From JAGXLP01 sp964649445 (lineage in GTDB: Bacteria; Bipolaricaulota; Bipolaricaulia; M55B111), in assembly GCA_964649445.1 (NCBI GenBank), contig CAZYPS010000002.1, positions 10,602 through 74,601 on the forward strand: a DNA stretch of 64,000 nucleotides, read 5' to 3'. Under the pieces are notes generated by a model, which worked only from the letters and a program-made list of their open reading frames with translations, was not told the DNA's origin and made no database searches. Shown here in pieces: positions 51,938 through 60,180 of this stretch. A program made the translations under genes and the position numbers. Numbering within the stretch: position 1 is the stretch's first letter; each line of letters begins with the position of its first letter.

Positions 51938-52111
51938 ATGCGAAGAGTCAATTGGACAATAACGGAAAAACAGCATAAAAAACTACAGCGTTTATCCCGA
52001 GAAACTGGACTCCCCATTTCGGAGTTAGTGCGACGTTCTCTGGATAAATACTTCGGCCTTGTTGGAGAGGAGCCTTTGAAGAGCCTCGAAGAAGACCAGG
52101 GTGCAGAATAA
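51938..52111 (+). CDS. Small ribbon-helix-helix (CopG-like) DNA-binding protein
   Basis: The 57-residue protein is a typical RHH_1 domain: a strand RRVNWTITEKQ, a helix (HKKLQRLSRETG), the turn LPISEL and a second helix VRRSLDKYF, then an acidic tail. No ribosome-binding site precedes it. A second ATG two codons upstream (51932) is too close to the -10 element, which favours 51938 and a leaderless message. The last 11 bases overlap the start of the nicotinate phosphoribosyltransferase gene, making translational coupling likely. It may repress its own promoter and hence that gene; no antitoxin-toxin partner is visible, since the next gene is metabolic. Confidence 0.7.
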   Translation: MRRVNWTITEKQHKKLQRLSRETGLPISELVRRSLDKYFGLVGEEPLKSLEEDQGAE

Positions 52112-53318
52112 CTTCCCTGGAAAGAGCGGCTCGGTCAAGTTCATTCACGTTGAGGAGGTCACAATTTTTAACATTGGTTCGCCAGACGAGATAAAAAACG
52201 GGAAAATCACCGACGTATATTTCGAAAGAACCCAAAAAATTCTCGAAGAAAATAATATAGACAAAAAAGTTAGGATGGAGGTAAGAACAAAAAGCGTACC
52301 GGGAAAGGGACCGGGAATACTCACAGGACTGGATGAGGTAGTCCAGCTTCTCGAAGGTACGGGTAACTCCGTCTGGTCAATCCCGGAAGGAAGTGCCTTT
52401 CTGCCTTACGAACCCGTAATGATTATCGAGGGTCAGTACAGGAACTTCTCACCTCTGGAGACCCCGTTATTAGGACTCCTTTGTCAGGCGAGTGGTATTT
52501 CGACAAAAGCCAGAATCGTAACGGAAGCAGCGGAAGATAATCCCGTATTTCACTTTGGATCTCGCCGTATGCATCCTGCCATAGCTCCGATGATAGGTCG
52601 CAGCGCCTATATAGGAGGATGTGAAGGGGTCGCGGTAACGAAGACAGCCCGGGACCTGGGTCTGGAACCGGTTGGAACTATACCCCATGCACTTATTCTA
52701 ATTCTGGAGGATTCCACCACCGCTACTGGAATGTTCGAAAAACTCTTTGGCGAGGAAGTAGATACTGTCGCCCTGGTCGATACATTTGGCGACGAAAAGT
52801 TCGAGGCTCTGGAGAATGCCGATCTAATCGAAGGATTAAATGCAGTTAGGTTAGATACACCTTCCTCTCGCCGAGGTAATATGCTGGAGATAGCGAAAGA
52901 AGTTAGGTGGGAACTGGACCTCCATGGTTTTACCGACGTAGATATCCTCATATCGGGAGGCCTGGACGAGGAAAGTATACCTGATCTCAACGAAGTAGCG
53001 GATGCCTACGGAGTCGGTACGGCCATCTCGAACTCTCCAGTAGTTGATTTCTCGCTGGATATCGTAGAGATAGAGGGAGAATCGGTATCAAAACGGGGCA
53101 AGAAATCCGGCGCCAAACAACTTTACGTCTGCAGCGACTGTAAACATAGACTAGTTAGGACTTTCGGCGAAACCAGGCGAAAATGCCCTGAGTGTGGAGG
53201 TAAAGCAGAGCCGGCTCTGGAAAAAGTTATAGAAAAAGGGGAATTAATTAAAGAATATCCGAAAGCAAAACAGATAAGAAACTATTCGATTTCTCAGCCA
53301 TTTATTCAGGATTACTAA
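52101..53318 (+). CDS. Nicotinate phosphoribosyltransferase with carboxy-terminal zinc ribbon
   Basis: The enzyme joins nicotinate and PRPP to nicotinate mononucleotide in NAD salvage. The 405 residues follow the short archaeal-type NAPRTase: DVYFERTQKIL near residue 38, EGSAFLPYEPVMIIEGQY near residue 98, HFGSRRMHPAIAPMIGRSAYIGG-type region near residue 153 and the phosphate-binding GGLDEESI. After residue 325 there is an added zinc ribbon, CSDCKHRL and CPECGG, as in rubredoxin-like tails of that group. The GTG start overlaps the RHH gene by 11 bases. PRPP would come from the prs product. The gene stands between a regulator and an exported chaperone. Confidence 0.92.
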   Translation: MQNNFPGKSGSVKFIHVEEVTIFNIGSPDEIKNGKITDVYFERTQKILEENNIDKKVRMEVRTKSVPGKGPGILTGLDEVVQLLEGTGNSVWSIPEGSAFLPYEPVMIIEGQYRNFSPLETPLLGLLCQASGISTKARIVTEAAEDNPVFHFGSRRMHPAIAPMIGRSAYIGGCEGVAVTKTARDLGLEPVGTIPHALILILEDSTTATGMFEKLFGEEVDTVALVDTFGDEKFEALENADLIEGLNAVRLDTPSSRRGNMLEIAKEVRWELDLHGFTDVDILISGGLDEESIPDLNEVADAYGVGTAISNSPVVDFSLDIVEIEGESVSKRGKKSGAKQLYVCSDCKHRLVRTFGETRRKCPECGGKAEPALEKVIEKGELIKEYPKAKQIRNYSISQPFIQDY

Positions 53319-53428
53319 AATTACTGGGTCAAGAATTATTATTAACTTCCTTTTTCGCGATATACACTGTAACCCGATAAGTTGCATTGCGACCCAATAT
53401 CTCCAACAATTATTTTGAGGTGATTTAG

Positions 53429-54175
53429 GTGAATTTTTCGAAGAGAAATTTGGTAATTTTCTCTCTCGTCTTATTAATGGTTACGCCCACGATTGGGGTA
53501 CTGGCTCAGGAAGGAGGATCCAACCAGCAACAGGGTCAAAAAGAAGAACCCACAGTTGTTGCTACGGTAAACGGATCAGAACTAACTCAGCAGCAGTTAT
53601 CTCAAAAAGCTCAGGTTTATCCGATAATTATGACACTTTCTCGGCAATTTCGGACCTTTGCTCAGTTCATGATGACAAGTGAAGCCGGAAGTACTTTCCT
53701 ATCAGAATATCGAAAATACGTGCTTGACAACTTGATAGAGCAGGAACTACAGAAGCAAAAGATGGACGAACTGGGTATCGAGGTCTCAGAGGAGGAAGTC
53801 CAGCAACAGGTCAAGGATATTATAGAAAGTAATGACCAGTTTGAGGATGAAGAGAGTCTGGGAGAATACCTCCAAAATAACCAAAATATGTCCCTGAGCA
53901 ACTTCAAAGCAAGCATAAGGAATAACCTCAAACAGCAAAAATTGAGGGAAGAGGTAACCGGCGAAGTAGAAGTAACAGAGGAGGAAATTACTACCTTTTA
54001 CGAGCAAAACAAACAAAACTACACTGACGAAGAAGGCAACGTAAAACCACTGTCGGATGTCAAAGACCAGATCAGAGGAACTTTAGAAAACCAAAAAGGG
54101 AACGAAGCCTGGACCGAGTGGCTTGAACAGGCTAAGGAGGAAGCCACGATAGAGAAGTACGAAGAAAACTTATAA
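53429..54175 (+). CDS. Exported SurA-N-like chaperone domain protein
   Basis: The 248-residue protein begins with a Sec signal peptide (LVIFSLVLLMVTPTIGVLAQ) and no lipobox. The mature part matches the SurA amino-terminal domain: VVATVNGSELTQQQL near residue 45, then long helices (LDNLIEQELQKQKMDELGI, EEEITTFYEQN) and a closing IRGTLENQK helix. No parvulin isomerase domain is inserted, so it would hold unfolded exported proteins but not isomerise prolines. The start is GTG with GAGGTG ahead. A very strong terminator follows. PrsA of Gram-positives is a lipoprotein, unlike this protein, which supports a periplasm. Confidence 0.85.
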   Translation: MNFSKRNLVIFSLVLLMVTPTIGVLAQEGGSNQQQGQKEEPTVVATVNGSELTQQQLSQKAQVYPIIMTLSRQFRTFAQFMMTSEAGSTFLSEYRKYVLDNLIEQELQKQKMDELGIEVSEEEVQQQVKDIIESNDQFEDEESLGEYLQNNQNMSLSNFKASIRNNLKQQKLREEVTGEVEVTEEEITTFYEQNKQNYTDEEGNVKPLSDVKDQIRGTLENQKGNEAWTEWLEQAKEEATIEKYEENL

Positions 54176-54206
54176 ATAATACCCACTTTTTAGATCATAA
54201 ATATAT

Positions 54207-54252
54207 CCAAGAAGAGCACCCAGCTTTCCAAATGGTGCTCTTCTTGGATTTT
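54207..54252. terminator. Strong convergent terminator
   Basis: A perfect 14-base stem CCAAGAAGAGCACC/GGTGCTCTTCTTGG with a 13-base loop and ATTTTT after it. It ends the SurA-like gene and, in the opposite direction, can end the ppa transcript. Confidence 0.9.
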
Positions 54253-54258
54253 TACCTG

Positions 54259-54795
54259 CTACGTGAATTTTTTTCTGTACGTGTCCTGGGCCTCTATAAT
54301 AGATCTTTTCGCCTCTTCCTTTCCGTACCATCCTAACGTTTCCACTTCTTTTTCTCCTTTTTCGAGCTCTTTATATACTTCAAACATGTGAGAGATCTCT
54401 TCCAGTATGTGTTCCGGCACATTGTTGAGATCTTTATAACCCTGATATCTTGGATCTTTCAGAGGTACCGCAAGTATCTTATCATCTCTTTTACCGGCAT
54501 CAAGCATCTCCAGTATTCCGATAGGTCTAGCTTCCATTATACACCCGGGGAAAGTAGGATTGGTAACTAACACTAGTATATCCGTGGGATCGCCATCCTG
54601 GTCGAAAGTCTGAGGCAAGAACCCGTAATCACCAGGATAGTGCACGGCTGTATGCAGCACCCTATCGAGAACTATTTCTCCTTTTTTGACATCGTATTCG
54701 TACTTGTTTTCAGTCCGCCGGGGGTTTTCAATTACCGCATTTACAATTCTGGGAGAATCAGGTCCCGTTTCCAGATCCCGCCACTTATCCTTCAT
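54259..54795 (-). CDS. ppa: Inorganic pyrophosphatase, family I
   Basis: Soluble pyrophosphatase removes the PPi made by Acs, GlmU, NAPRTase and other reactions. The protein has the family I metal-binding signature DQDGDPTDILVL near residue 62 and YGFLPQTF before it, ENPRRTENKYEYD near residue 23 and RYQGYKDLNNVP. I start at the ATG after GGGGGTG, giving 178 residues; a longer frame starts in the end of ddl and lacks a good site. The membrane-bound PPi pump is not in the window. It follows ddl by 26 bases on the same strand. Confidence 0.96.
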   Translation of the reverse strand: MKDKWRDLETGPDSPRIVNAVIENPRRTENKYEYDVKKGEIVLDRVLHTAVHYPGDYGFLPQTFDQDGDPTDILVLVTNPTFPGCIMEARPIGILEMLDAGKRDDKILAVPLKDPRYQGYKDLNNVPEHILEEISHMFEVYKELEKGEKEVETLGWYGKEEAKRSIIEAQDTYRKKFT

Positions 54796-54821
54796 ATTAA
54801 GGACACCCCCTGAAAAACATT

Positions 54822-55769
54822 TCAATTCAGCGCAGATAACGCCATCCTTTCTACCAGTTCTACGAAACCAATTCCTGCCTCTCTGGCCGCAAGAGGGAGG
54901 TCGCTGGTCTCCGTCATTCCCGGTAACGTATTTACCTCTAAGCCAAAAATTCTCTCTTGCTGATCAATTATAAAATCAACCCTACTATACCCATCACAGT
55001 TGAATTCCGAATGTGCCCGTTTAGCCTGATTTTTTACCGATTCAGCCAGATCTTCTGGCACCCTGGCCGGACAGATAAACTCGGTTTCACCGGAAGTATA
55101 CTTTGCTTTATAGTTATAAAACCGCTCTCTCTTAACTTCTAATTCAACCAATGGAAGGCCGATTAACTCACCGTCATCTTCTAGCACTCCCGCAGTGACC
55201 TCTCGCCCGTCGACGTATTGTTCCAGAAATAGCCGTCCGTATTCGGACCTAATCCGGTCTATCTTAACGAGCAGTTCTTCTTCGTCGTCAGCCATCTCCA
55301 CCCCTCTACTGGACCCTTCTCTAACTGGTTTCACAACCACTGGATAACTTAGTCGTTTGGAAACGCGTTCAGCCAGAAGCGAAGAAGAACGACCGGTTCC
55401 CTCCACATAGTCAGGGGTATTGATTGAAGCTCGCTGAAAAGCCTCTTTGGAATATAATTTATTCATCGCTATGGAACTTCCCAGAGGCCCGGAACCTGTA
55501 TAAGGTATTCCCAGAATGTCCATTAAAGCCTGAACGGTCCCGTCCTCACCAATACCACCATGAAGAGAATTGAAAACTATATCGGCATCCGCTACCAGTT
55601 TCAGAATTTCGTCCTCGTGACTGAATTCTCCATACACGGGATTTAATTCTTCTCTTGCCTCAACCAGCGCTTCGTATACGTTCTCGCCACTCTTTAACGA
55701 GACCTCACGTTCGGAGGAAGTACCGCCCATCAATACACATATATCCAGTTCCTCATCTAGTTTGACCAT
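54822..55769 (-). CDS. ddl: D-alanine--D-alanine ligase
   Basis: Ddl joins two D-Ala for peptidoglycan. The protein (about 315 residues) has ATP-grasp architecture with GGTSSEREVSLKSG near residue 14, SLHGGIGEDGTVQALMDIL near residue 67, PYTGSGPLGSSIAMNK, KPVREGSSRGVEM, GREVTAG and the metal-binding carboxy motif GLEVNTLPGMTETSDLP. The start I use is the ATG after GAGGTGG. The neighbouring ppa gene follows. Presence of Ddl and of GlmU shows that the organism builds a normal murein wall. Confidence 0.97.
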   Translation of the reverse strand: MVKLDEELDICVLMGGTSSEREVSLKSGENVYEALVEAREELNPVYGEFSHEDEILKLVADADIVFNSLHGGIGEDGTVQALMDILGIPYTGSGPLGSSIAMNKLYSKEAFQRASINTPDYVEGTGRSSSLLAERVSKRLSYPVVVKPVREGSSRGVEMADDEEELLVKIDRIRSEYGRLFLEQYVDGREVTAGVLEDDGELIGLPLVELEVKRERFYNYKAKYTSGETEFICPARVPEDLAESVKNQAKRAHSEFNCDGYSRVDFIIDQQERIFGLEVNTLPGMTETSDLPLAAREAGIGFVELVERMALSALN

Positions 55770-55860
55770 AGCCACCTCGCTTTTTTTGAAGTTTGCTATC
55801 CAACTAATTCTAGTTACCAGGAGAGAAAAAGTAAAAGAAGGGCTTTAACCTTGCGTTAGC

Positions 55861-55903
55861 AAGTAAAAAACATCCCTTCATAAAGAAGGGATGTTTTTTA
55901 CTT
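55861..55903. terminator. Strong symmetric terminator between folD and ddl
   Basis: A perfect 19-base stem (55861-55879 with 55885-55903) and ATAAA loop; the stem ends in A-runs on one side and T-runs on the other, so it works in both directions. It closes the long minus-strand C1 cluster. Confidence 0.93.
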
Positions 55904-55933
55904 CATGATTAAAAAATATTCGAGTTATTGGTA

Positions 55934-56815
55934 TTAACCCTGAAGTAACTTAGCAGCCTTAACCGTATTTGACATTATCAGTGTGGTAGTCATAGGCCCA
56001 ACTCCTCCTGGTACCGGAGTTATTTGAGATGCTTTCTTTTTTACGCTCTCGTAATCTACATCTCCGGTAATGCCGTTTTCCGTTTCGTTTATTCCCACAT
56101 CCACCACTATAGAGCCTTCGGTAATCATGTCCGCGGTTATGAAGTTCTTTTTACCTACCGAAGAGCAAACTATATCGGCCCGTCTGGTCTTTTCGGCCAA
56201 ATCGCTCTCCTGGTACTCGCAGAGAGAGACTGTAGAGTACCCTTCCCGCAGAGCGAGCAGAGAAAGCGGTAGACCCACGGCTCCGCCCCCAATCACGAGA
56301 AATTCCTTTCCGGCGAGATCTATATCCGAATACTTAAGTATCTCCATCACGGCGTAGGGGGTCGCAGGAAGCAGGACCTCGGGATCGTTTTTAAGATCTT
56401 CGTAGTTGGCCCTTACAGCGCCACCCGATAATAGTTTTCCGCTATTAACCGGGTTTATACAGTCCACGTCCTTCTTCGGATTTATCTCGGCCCGCAGTTC
56501 TCCGATACCCAGCCCCTCGGGAAGTGGCAGTTCTACAAATAATCCGTGAACCGTCGGATCGCTGTTTAGGTCTCTAATCTCCCCCAGCAGTTCGTCTTTC
56601 GAAATTCCTCCTTCAAGCTTTACTCCCTTATACTTGATCCCCAGCTCCTCAGCCAGTTTTTTCTTGGTTCGGTAGTAAACCTTGGCACCCGGGTCATCAC
56701 CTACCAATACGGGAGCAATGGCAGGTTGCACTCCCTCATTCTTTAGTTCTTCTACTTCTCGCTTCAAATCTTCTCTATAAGTCTCGGCTATCCGATTGCC
56801 ATCTAACTTTGACAT
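55934..56815 (-). CDS. folD: Methylene-THF dehydrogenase/methenyl-THF cyclohydrolase with an unusual cofactor loop
   Basis: FolD interconverts 5,10-methylene-, methenyl- and 10-formyl-THF. The 293-residue protein has the catalytic Tyr-x3-Lys pair (Tyr48 and Lys52 in VYYRTKKKLAEELG), VHGLFVELPLP near residue 89, DVDCINPVNSGKLL near residue 116 and the closing TPVPGGVGPMTTTLIMSN. The cofactor loop is not the usual GRSxxVGxP but GGGAVGLP (Gly176-Gly181), a classical Rossmann GxGxxG, and the second strand ends in Glu200 (TVSLCE). Both features suggest NAD rather than NADP. It follows folE by 14 bases and is the last gene of the C1 run. Confidence 0.92.
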   Translation of the reverse strand: MSKLDGNRIAETYREDLKREVEELKNEGVQPAIAPVLVGDDPGAKVYYRTKKKLAEELGIKYKGVKLEGGISKDELLGEIRDLNSDPTVHGLFVELPLPEGLGIGELRAEINPKKDVDCINPVNSGKLLSGGAVRANYEDLKNDPEVLLPATPYAVMEILKYSDIDLAGKEFLVIGGGAVGLPLSLLALREGYSTVSLCEYQESDLAEKTRRADIVCSSVGKKNFITADMITEGSIVVDVGINETENGITGDVDYESVKKKASQITPVPGGVGPMTTTLIMSNTVKAAKLLQG

Positions 56816-56829
56816 AATTCCTCCTGCGA

Positions 56830-57399
56830 CTAAACGCTGTTTTTCTCACTGATTAAGGTCAATGCTTCATCCCTGGCCGCCTTATCCGTCTTGAATTTGC
56901 CCCTTATTGCTGAAGTAACCATCTTGGAGCCCGGTTTTTTGACTCCCCTTATCGTCATACACAGGTGTTCCGCTCGGATCTTAACCAGGACTCCGTGAGG
57001 TTTAATTTCTTCCATCAGGACGTCGGCAACCTGAGATGTCAATCTTTCCTGAATCTGCGGTCTGCTGGATGAGATCTCCAGTGCCCGCGCCAGCTTGCTT
57101 GCCCCGACTATTCTGCCACCCTTCGGCATATATACGATACTTGCTTCCCCTAAAATCGGGAGCAGGTGGTGCTCACACAGAGAGTGAAAGGGTATGTCGT
57201 CGAGCACAACCATTTCCTCATAATCTTCCTGAAAAAACGTAGAAACTTCTTTACCGGGGTCAGAATCTATACCGGAGCATATCTCTTCCATCAACCGGGC
57301 TACTCTTTCCGGGGTTTCCTCTAACCCGGGCCTCTGGAGATCTTCTCCTATTCCTTCCAGTATAAGCCTTGTTCCTTTTGCTATCTTTTCTTTATCCAT
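56830..57399 (-). CDS. folE: GTP cyclohydrolase I
   Basis: FolE makes dihydroneopterin triphosphate, the first step of folate synthesis. The 189-residue protein has zinc ligands in CEHHLLP near residue 75 and HLCM near residue 146, plus FHSLCEHH, GRIVGASKLARALE and SSRPQIQERLT, all class-typical. Its place inside the C1 cluster, between fhs and folD, fits a supply role for the THF pool. SD CCGGAG lies before the ATG. The other folate genes (folK, folP, folC) are not in the window. Confidence 0.97.
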   Translation of the reverse strand: MDKEKIAKGTRLILEGIGEDLQRPGLEETPERVARLMEEICSGIDSDPGKEVSTFFQEDYEEMVVLDDIPFHSLCEHHLLPILGEASIVYMPKGGRIVGASKLARALEISSSRPQIQERLTSQVADVLMEEIKPHGVLVKIRAEHLCMTIRGVKKPGSKMVTSAIRGKFKTDKAARDEALTLISEKNSV

Positions 57400-57426
57400 T
57401 TATTCTCCGGAATTGTTGCCTTTGAT

Positions 57427-59160
57427 TTAAAATAATCCTTCTACGTTACCGTCCTCGTCGATATCCACATCTTCGTAAGCAGGCTCTGATGGAAGGCCTG
57501 GCATCGTACTCATCTCTCCACAAAGCGGGTAGACGAAACCTGCACCCACGCTTGCTCTTACCTCTCGAACCGGTAGTGTAAAGCCAGTCGGTACACCCTT
57601 CTTCTTCGGATCGTGCGAGAGTGACAGGTGAGTCTTTGCCATACAGATCGGTAGGTCGCCAAAGCCGGATTCTTCGTAATCCTTTATCTGCTTTTCCGCT
57701 TTGTTCGTGTATTCTACTCCGTCGGCACCGTAGATCTCCGTCGCGATCGTCTCTATCTTTTCCTTAATCGACTTATCCAGGTCATAGAGGAACTCAAAGT
57801 CTGACTCTTCTTCACTGGCCTCTACAGTAGCTTCTGCAAGTTCGACCGCTCCTTCTCCGCCGTCAGTAAAGTGGTTGGATTCTACTGCGTCAAAAGCACC
57901 TGCCTCCAGTGCTTTTTCCTTGACCAGTTCCACTTCCTTGTCCGTATCGGTTTCGAACCTGTTTACTGCAACCACGACGGGCACACCAAACTTCTGAGCT
58001 ATCTCTATGTTTTTAGCGAGATTTTCCGAGCCCTTTTCGAGCAGATCAAGGTTCTCCTCCCTGTAAACGGGATCGAGTTCTTTTCCTGCCACGACTTCCG
58101 GACCCCCACCGTGAGTCTTAAGAGCCCTCACAGTGGCGACAAGCACTACCGCGTCGGGCACGTTACCGCTGTAACGACACTTGATATTAAAGAACTTCTC
58201 CATGCCGATATCAGCACCGAAACCGGATTCCGTAACTACGTAGTCGGCAAGTTTCAGGCCAACCATATCAGCCAAATTGGAACTATTTCCGTGGGCGATG
58301 TTGGCAAATGGACCGGCGTGTACGAACGCGGGCTGACCTTCGAGAGTCTGAAGCAGGTTGGGCTTTACGGTATCCTTCATGAGTACAGTTGCCGCTCCAG
58401 CCGCTCCAAGATCCTCCACTGTAACTGGTTCCCCGTCCCAGGAGTATCCCAGAACTATCTTACCGATTCTCTCTCTTAGATCCTGAAGTCCATCGGTCAA
58501 TCCAAGAATTGCCATCAATTCAGAAGCGACAGTTATGTCGAAAGCACTTTCCCTCGGGTAACCATCCCACTTGCCGCCAAGCCCGACGTTTATGTTGCGC
58601 AGAGCCCGGTCGTTGATGTCCACTACTCTATTCCACGTTATGGAGTATGGATTAATATTTAACTTCTCTTTGCCCTTCTCCTTCCACGCTTCGTCAGAGT
58701 AGTTCCTCTCGTGCATCATCCGAGCATCGAGCGCAGCCGCTATCAGGTTATGAGCCGCTCCTATGGCATGAATGTCGCCAGTTAGGTGGAGATTGAAGTC
58801 CTCCATTGGAATTACCTGTGAGTATCCACCTCCGGCTGCTCCTCCTTTTATCCCGAAAGTAGGTCCCTGGGATGGCTGACGAATGGCAGTCATGACCTTC
58901 TTTCCGATTTTCCCCAGAGCCTGGGTCAGGCCTATATTCGTCGTAGTCTTTCCTTCACCCAGAGGCGTCGGCTGGATCGCCGTCACGTCGATGTATTTTC
59001 CGTCCGGTTCGTCCTTCCTTTCCTCATAAGCGTCTAATTTGACTTTTGCTTTGTAATCCCCATAAAGCTCCAATTCGTCCCTTCTTAGCCCTACCTTCTC
59101 CGCAATTTCTTTTATCGGTTTTAAGTCCGCAGCTTGAGCAATCTCAATATCACTTTTCAT
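57427..59160 (-). CDS. fhs: Formate--tetrahydrofolate ligase
   Basis: Fhs couples formate, ATP and THF to 10-formyl-THF, the entry (or, in reverse, the ATP-yielding exit) of the methyl branch of the Wood-Ljungdahl pathway. The 577-residue protein is slightly longer than usual (about 557). It has the P-loop TPLGEGKTTTNIGLTQAL near residue 67, RQPSQGPTFGIKGGAAGGGY near residue 93 and HAGPFANIAHGNSS. It is encoded between folE and the methyl-THF methyltransferase. In an anaerobe that oxidises methyl groups or glycine, the reverse direction with substrate-level ATP formation is quite possible. Confidence 0.97.
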   Translation of the reverse strand: MKSDIEIAQAADLKPIKEIAEKVGLRRDELELYGDYKAKVKLDAYEERKDEPDGKYIDVTAIQPTPLGEGKTTTNIGLTQALGKIGKKVMTAIRQPSQGPTFGIKGGAAGGGYSQVIPMEDFNLHLTGDIHAIGAAHNLIAAALDARMMHERNYSDEAWKEKGKEKLNINPYSITWNRVVDINDRALRNINVGLGGKWDGYPRESAFDITVASELMAILGLTDGLQDLRERIGKIVLGYSWDGEPVTVEDLGAAGAATVLMKDTVKPNLLQTLEGQPAFVHAGPFANIAHGNSSNLADMVGLKLADYVVTESGFGADIGMEKFFNIKCRYSGNVPDAVVLVATVRALKTHGGGPEVVAGKELDPVYREENLDLLEKGSENLAKNIEIAQKFGVPVVVAVNRFETDTDKEVELVKEKALEAGAFDAVESNHFTDGGEGAVELAEATVEASEEESDFEFLYDLDKSIKEKIETIATEIYGADGVEYTNKAEKQIKDYEESGFGDLPICMAKTHLSLSHDPKKKGVPTGFTLPVREVRASVGAGFVYPLCGEMSTMPGLPSEPAYEDVDIDEDGNVEGLF

Positions 59161-59259
59161 TAAGAAAAATACCTCCTGTTTGGATTAAGATAGATCGAGG
59201 CTCTCTAACTTAGTTAACCCATTCTTGCTTTACACTGGATCTTCCGATTTGAAACTTAA

Positions 59260-60045
59260 TTAATTACCTCTTTTGTACTTAAGGTAGTTCAGGCAATTCT
59301 TGTCAACGCCCAGAAGAGCCTCGGCAGCCTTCAACGTATCCATCATGGGCTTATCTGTCGGATCAATCAGTGCAGCGTCAAGCCCCGCCTCGAGTAACAT
59401 AGCAAAAACAGTTCTGTTAATCAGGGCGCGGTCCGGAAGACCAAAAGACATATTGCTTAACCCAATATTGGTCTTAACCCCGAACTTCTCCTTTATCCCC
59501 CTGATTGAGTCTATTACGTACTGGCCCTGTTCCTGGTTGCTTCCTATAGTCATGGCAATGACGTCTATATAAAGTCTGTCTTCGTCAATGCCGAGGTCAT
59601 CACATTTTTCCAGCAAGGCTTCCGTCTCGGTCAACCTGTCCTCTACCGTCTCAGGCATTCCCTCTTCTCCCATAGCTAACCCGATTATTTCGGCATTAGA
59701 ATCAGCAGCTATTTCTCGAGCCCTTCCTTTGTCTGGTTCGTTGCTTATGGAATTAATTACTGGCTTATTCTCAACCTTCTCCAGAGCAAATTCCAGCACT
59801 TTCGGGTCCGGAGTATCGATACATATCCTGACGTCATTGACTTCGTCTTCGACCAAATCGATTAGCCAATCCATGTCTTCTTTTTCGTCCTCCATCGATT
59901 CCCCGGCATTAAGGTCAATTACATCCGCCCCGGCCTCGGCCTGATCACGAGCTAGCTTTCGAATTAATTCTTCGTCCTTCTCCTTCAGAGCCTGTTTAAC
60001 TTCGTCCCTCGTTGAATTAATTAATTCACCAATTGTCAAAAACAT
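59260..60045 (-). CDS. Methyltetrahydrofolate:corrinoid methyltransferase (AcsE/MtgA-like)
   Basis: The 261-residue protein is a pterin-binding TIM barrel that moves methyl between THF and a corrinoid protein. Conserved segments are DVIDLNAGES near residue 40, CIDTPDPKVLEFAL, the NSISNEP near residue 100, and the late NIGLSNMSFGLPDR, matching AcsE of acetogens and MtgA of betaine users. The gene lies within 3.6 kb of a corrinoid protein gene and just before fhs, so it would pass methyl groups between B12 and THF. The ATG has TGGAGG ahead. Confidence 0.92.
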   Translation of the reverse strand: MFLTIGELINSTRDEVKQALKEKDEELIRKLARDQAEAGADVIDLNAGESMEDEKEDMDWLIDLVEDEVNDVRICIDTPDPKVLEFALEKVENKPVINSISNEPDKGRAREIAADSNAEIIGLAMGEEGMPETVEDRLTETEALLEKCDDLGIDEDRLYIDVIAMTIGSNQEQGQYVIDSIRGIKEKFGVKTNIGLSNMSFGLPDRALINRTVFAMLLEAGLDAALIDPTDKPMMDTLKAAEALLGVDKNCLNYLKYKRGN

Positions 60046-60180
60046 AGAACAATACCTCCAGATTTCAGGTTTTCGTATCGATTGTCGCTGTAGTTTCTCT
60101 CTTTTTATCTAAACTTTCGGGCAATCAAAAAGCACTCGGCAAAACTATTATTGCATACAATAGACAATATGAGTTTTAGC

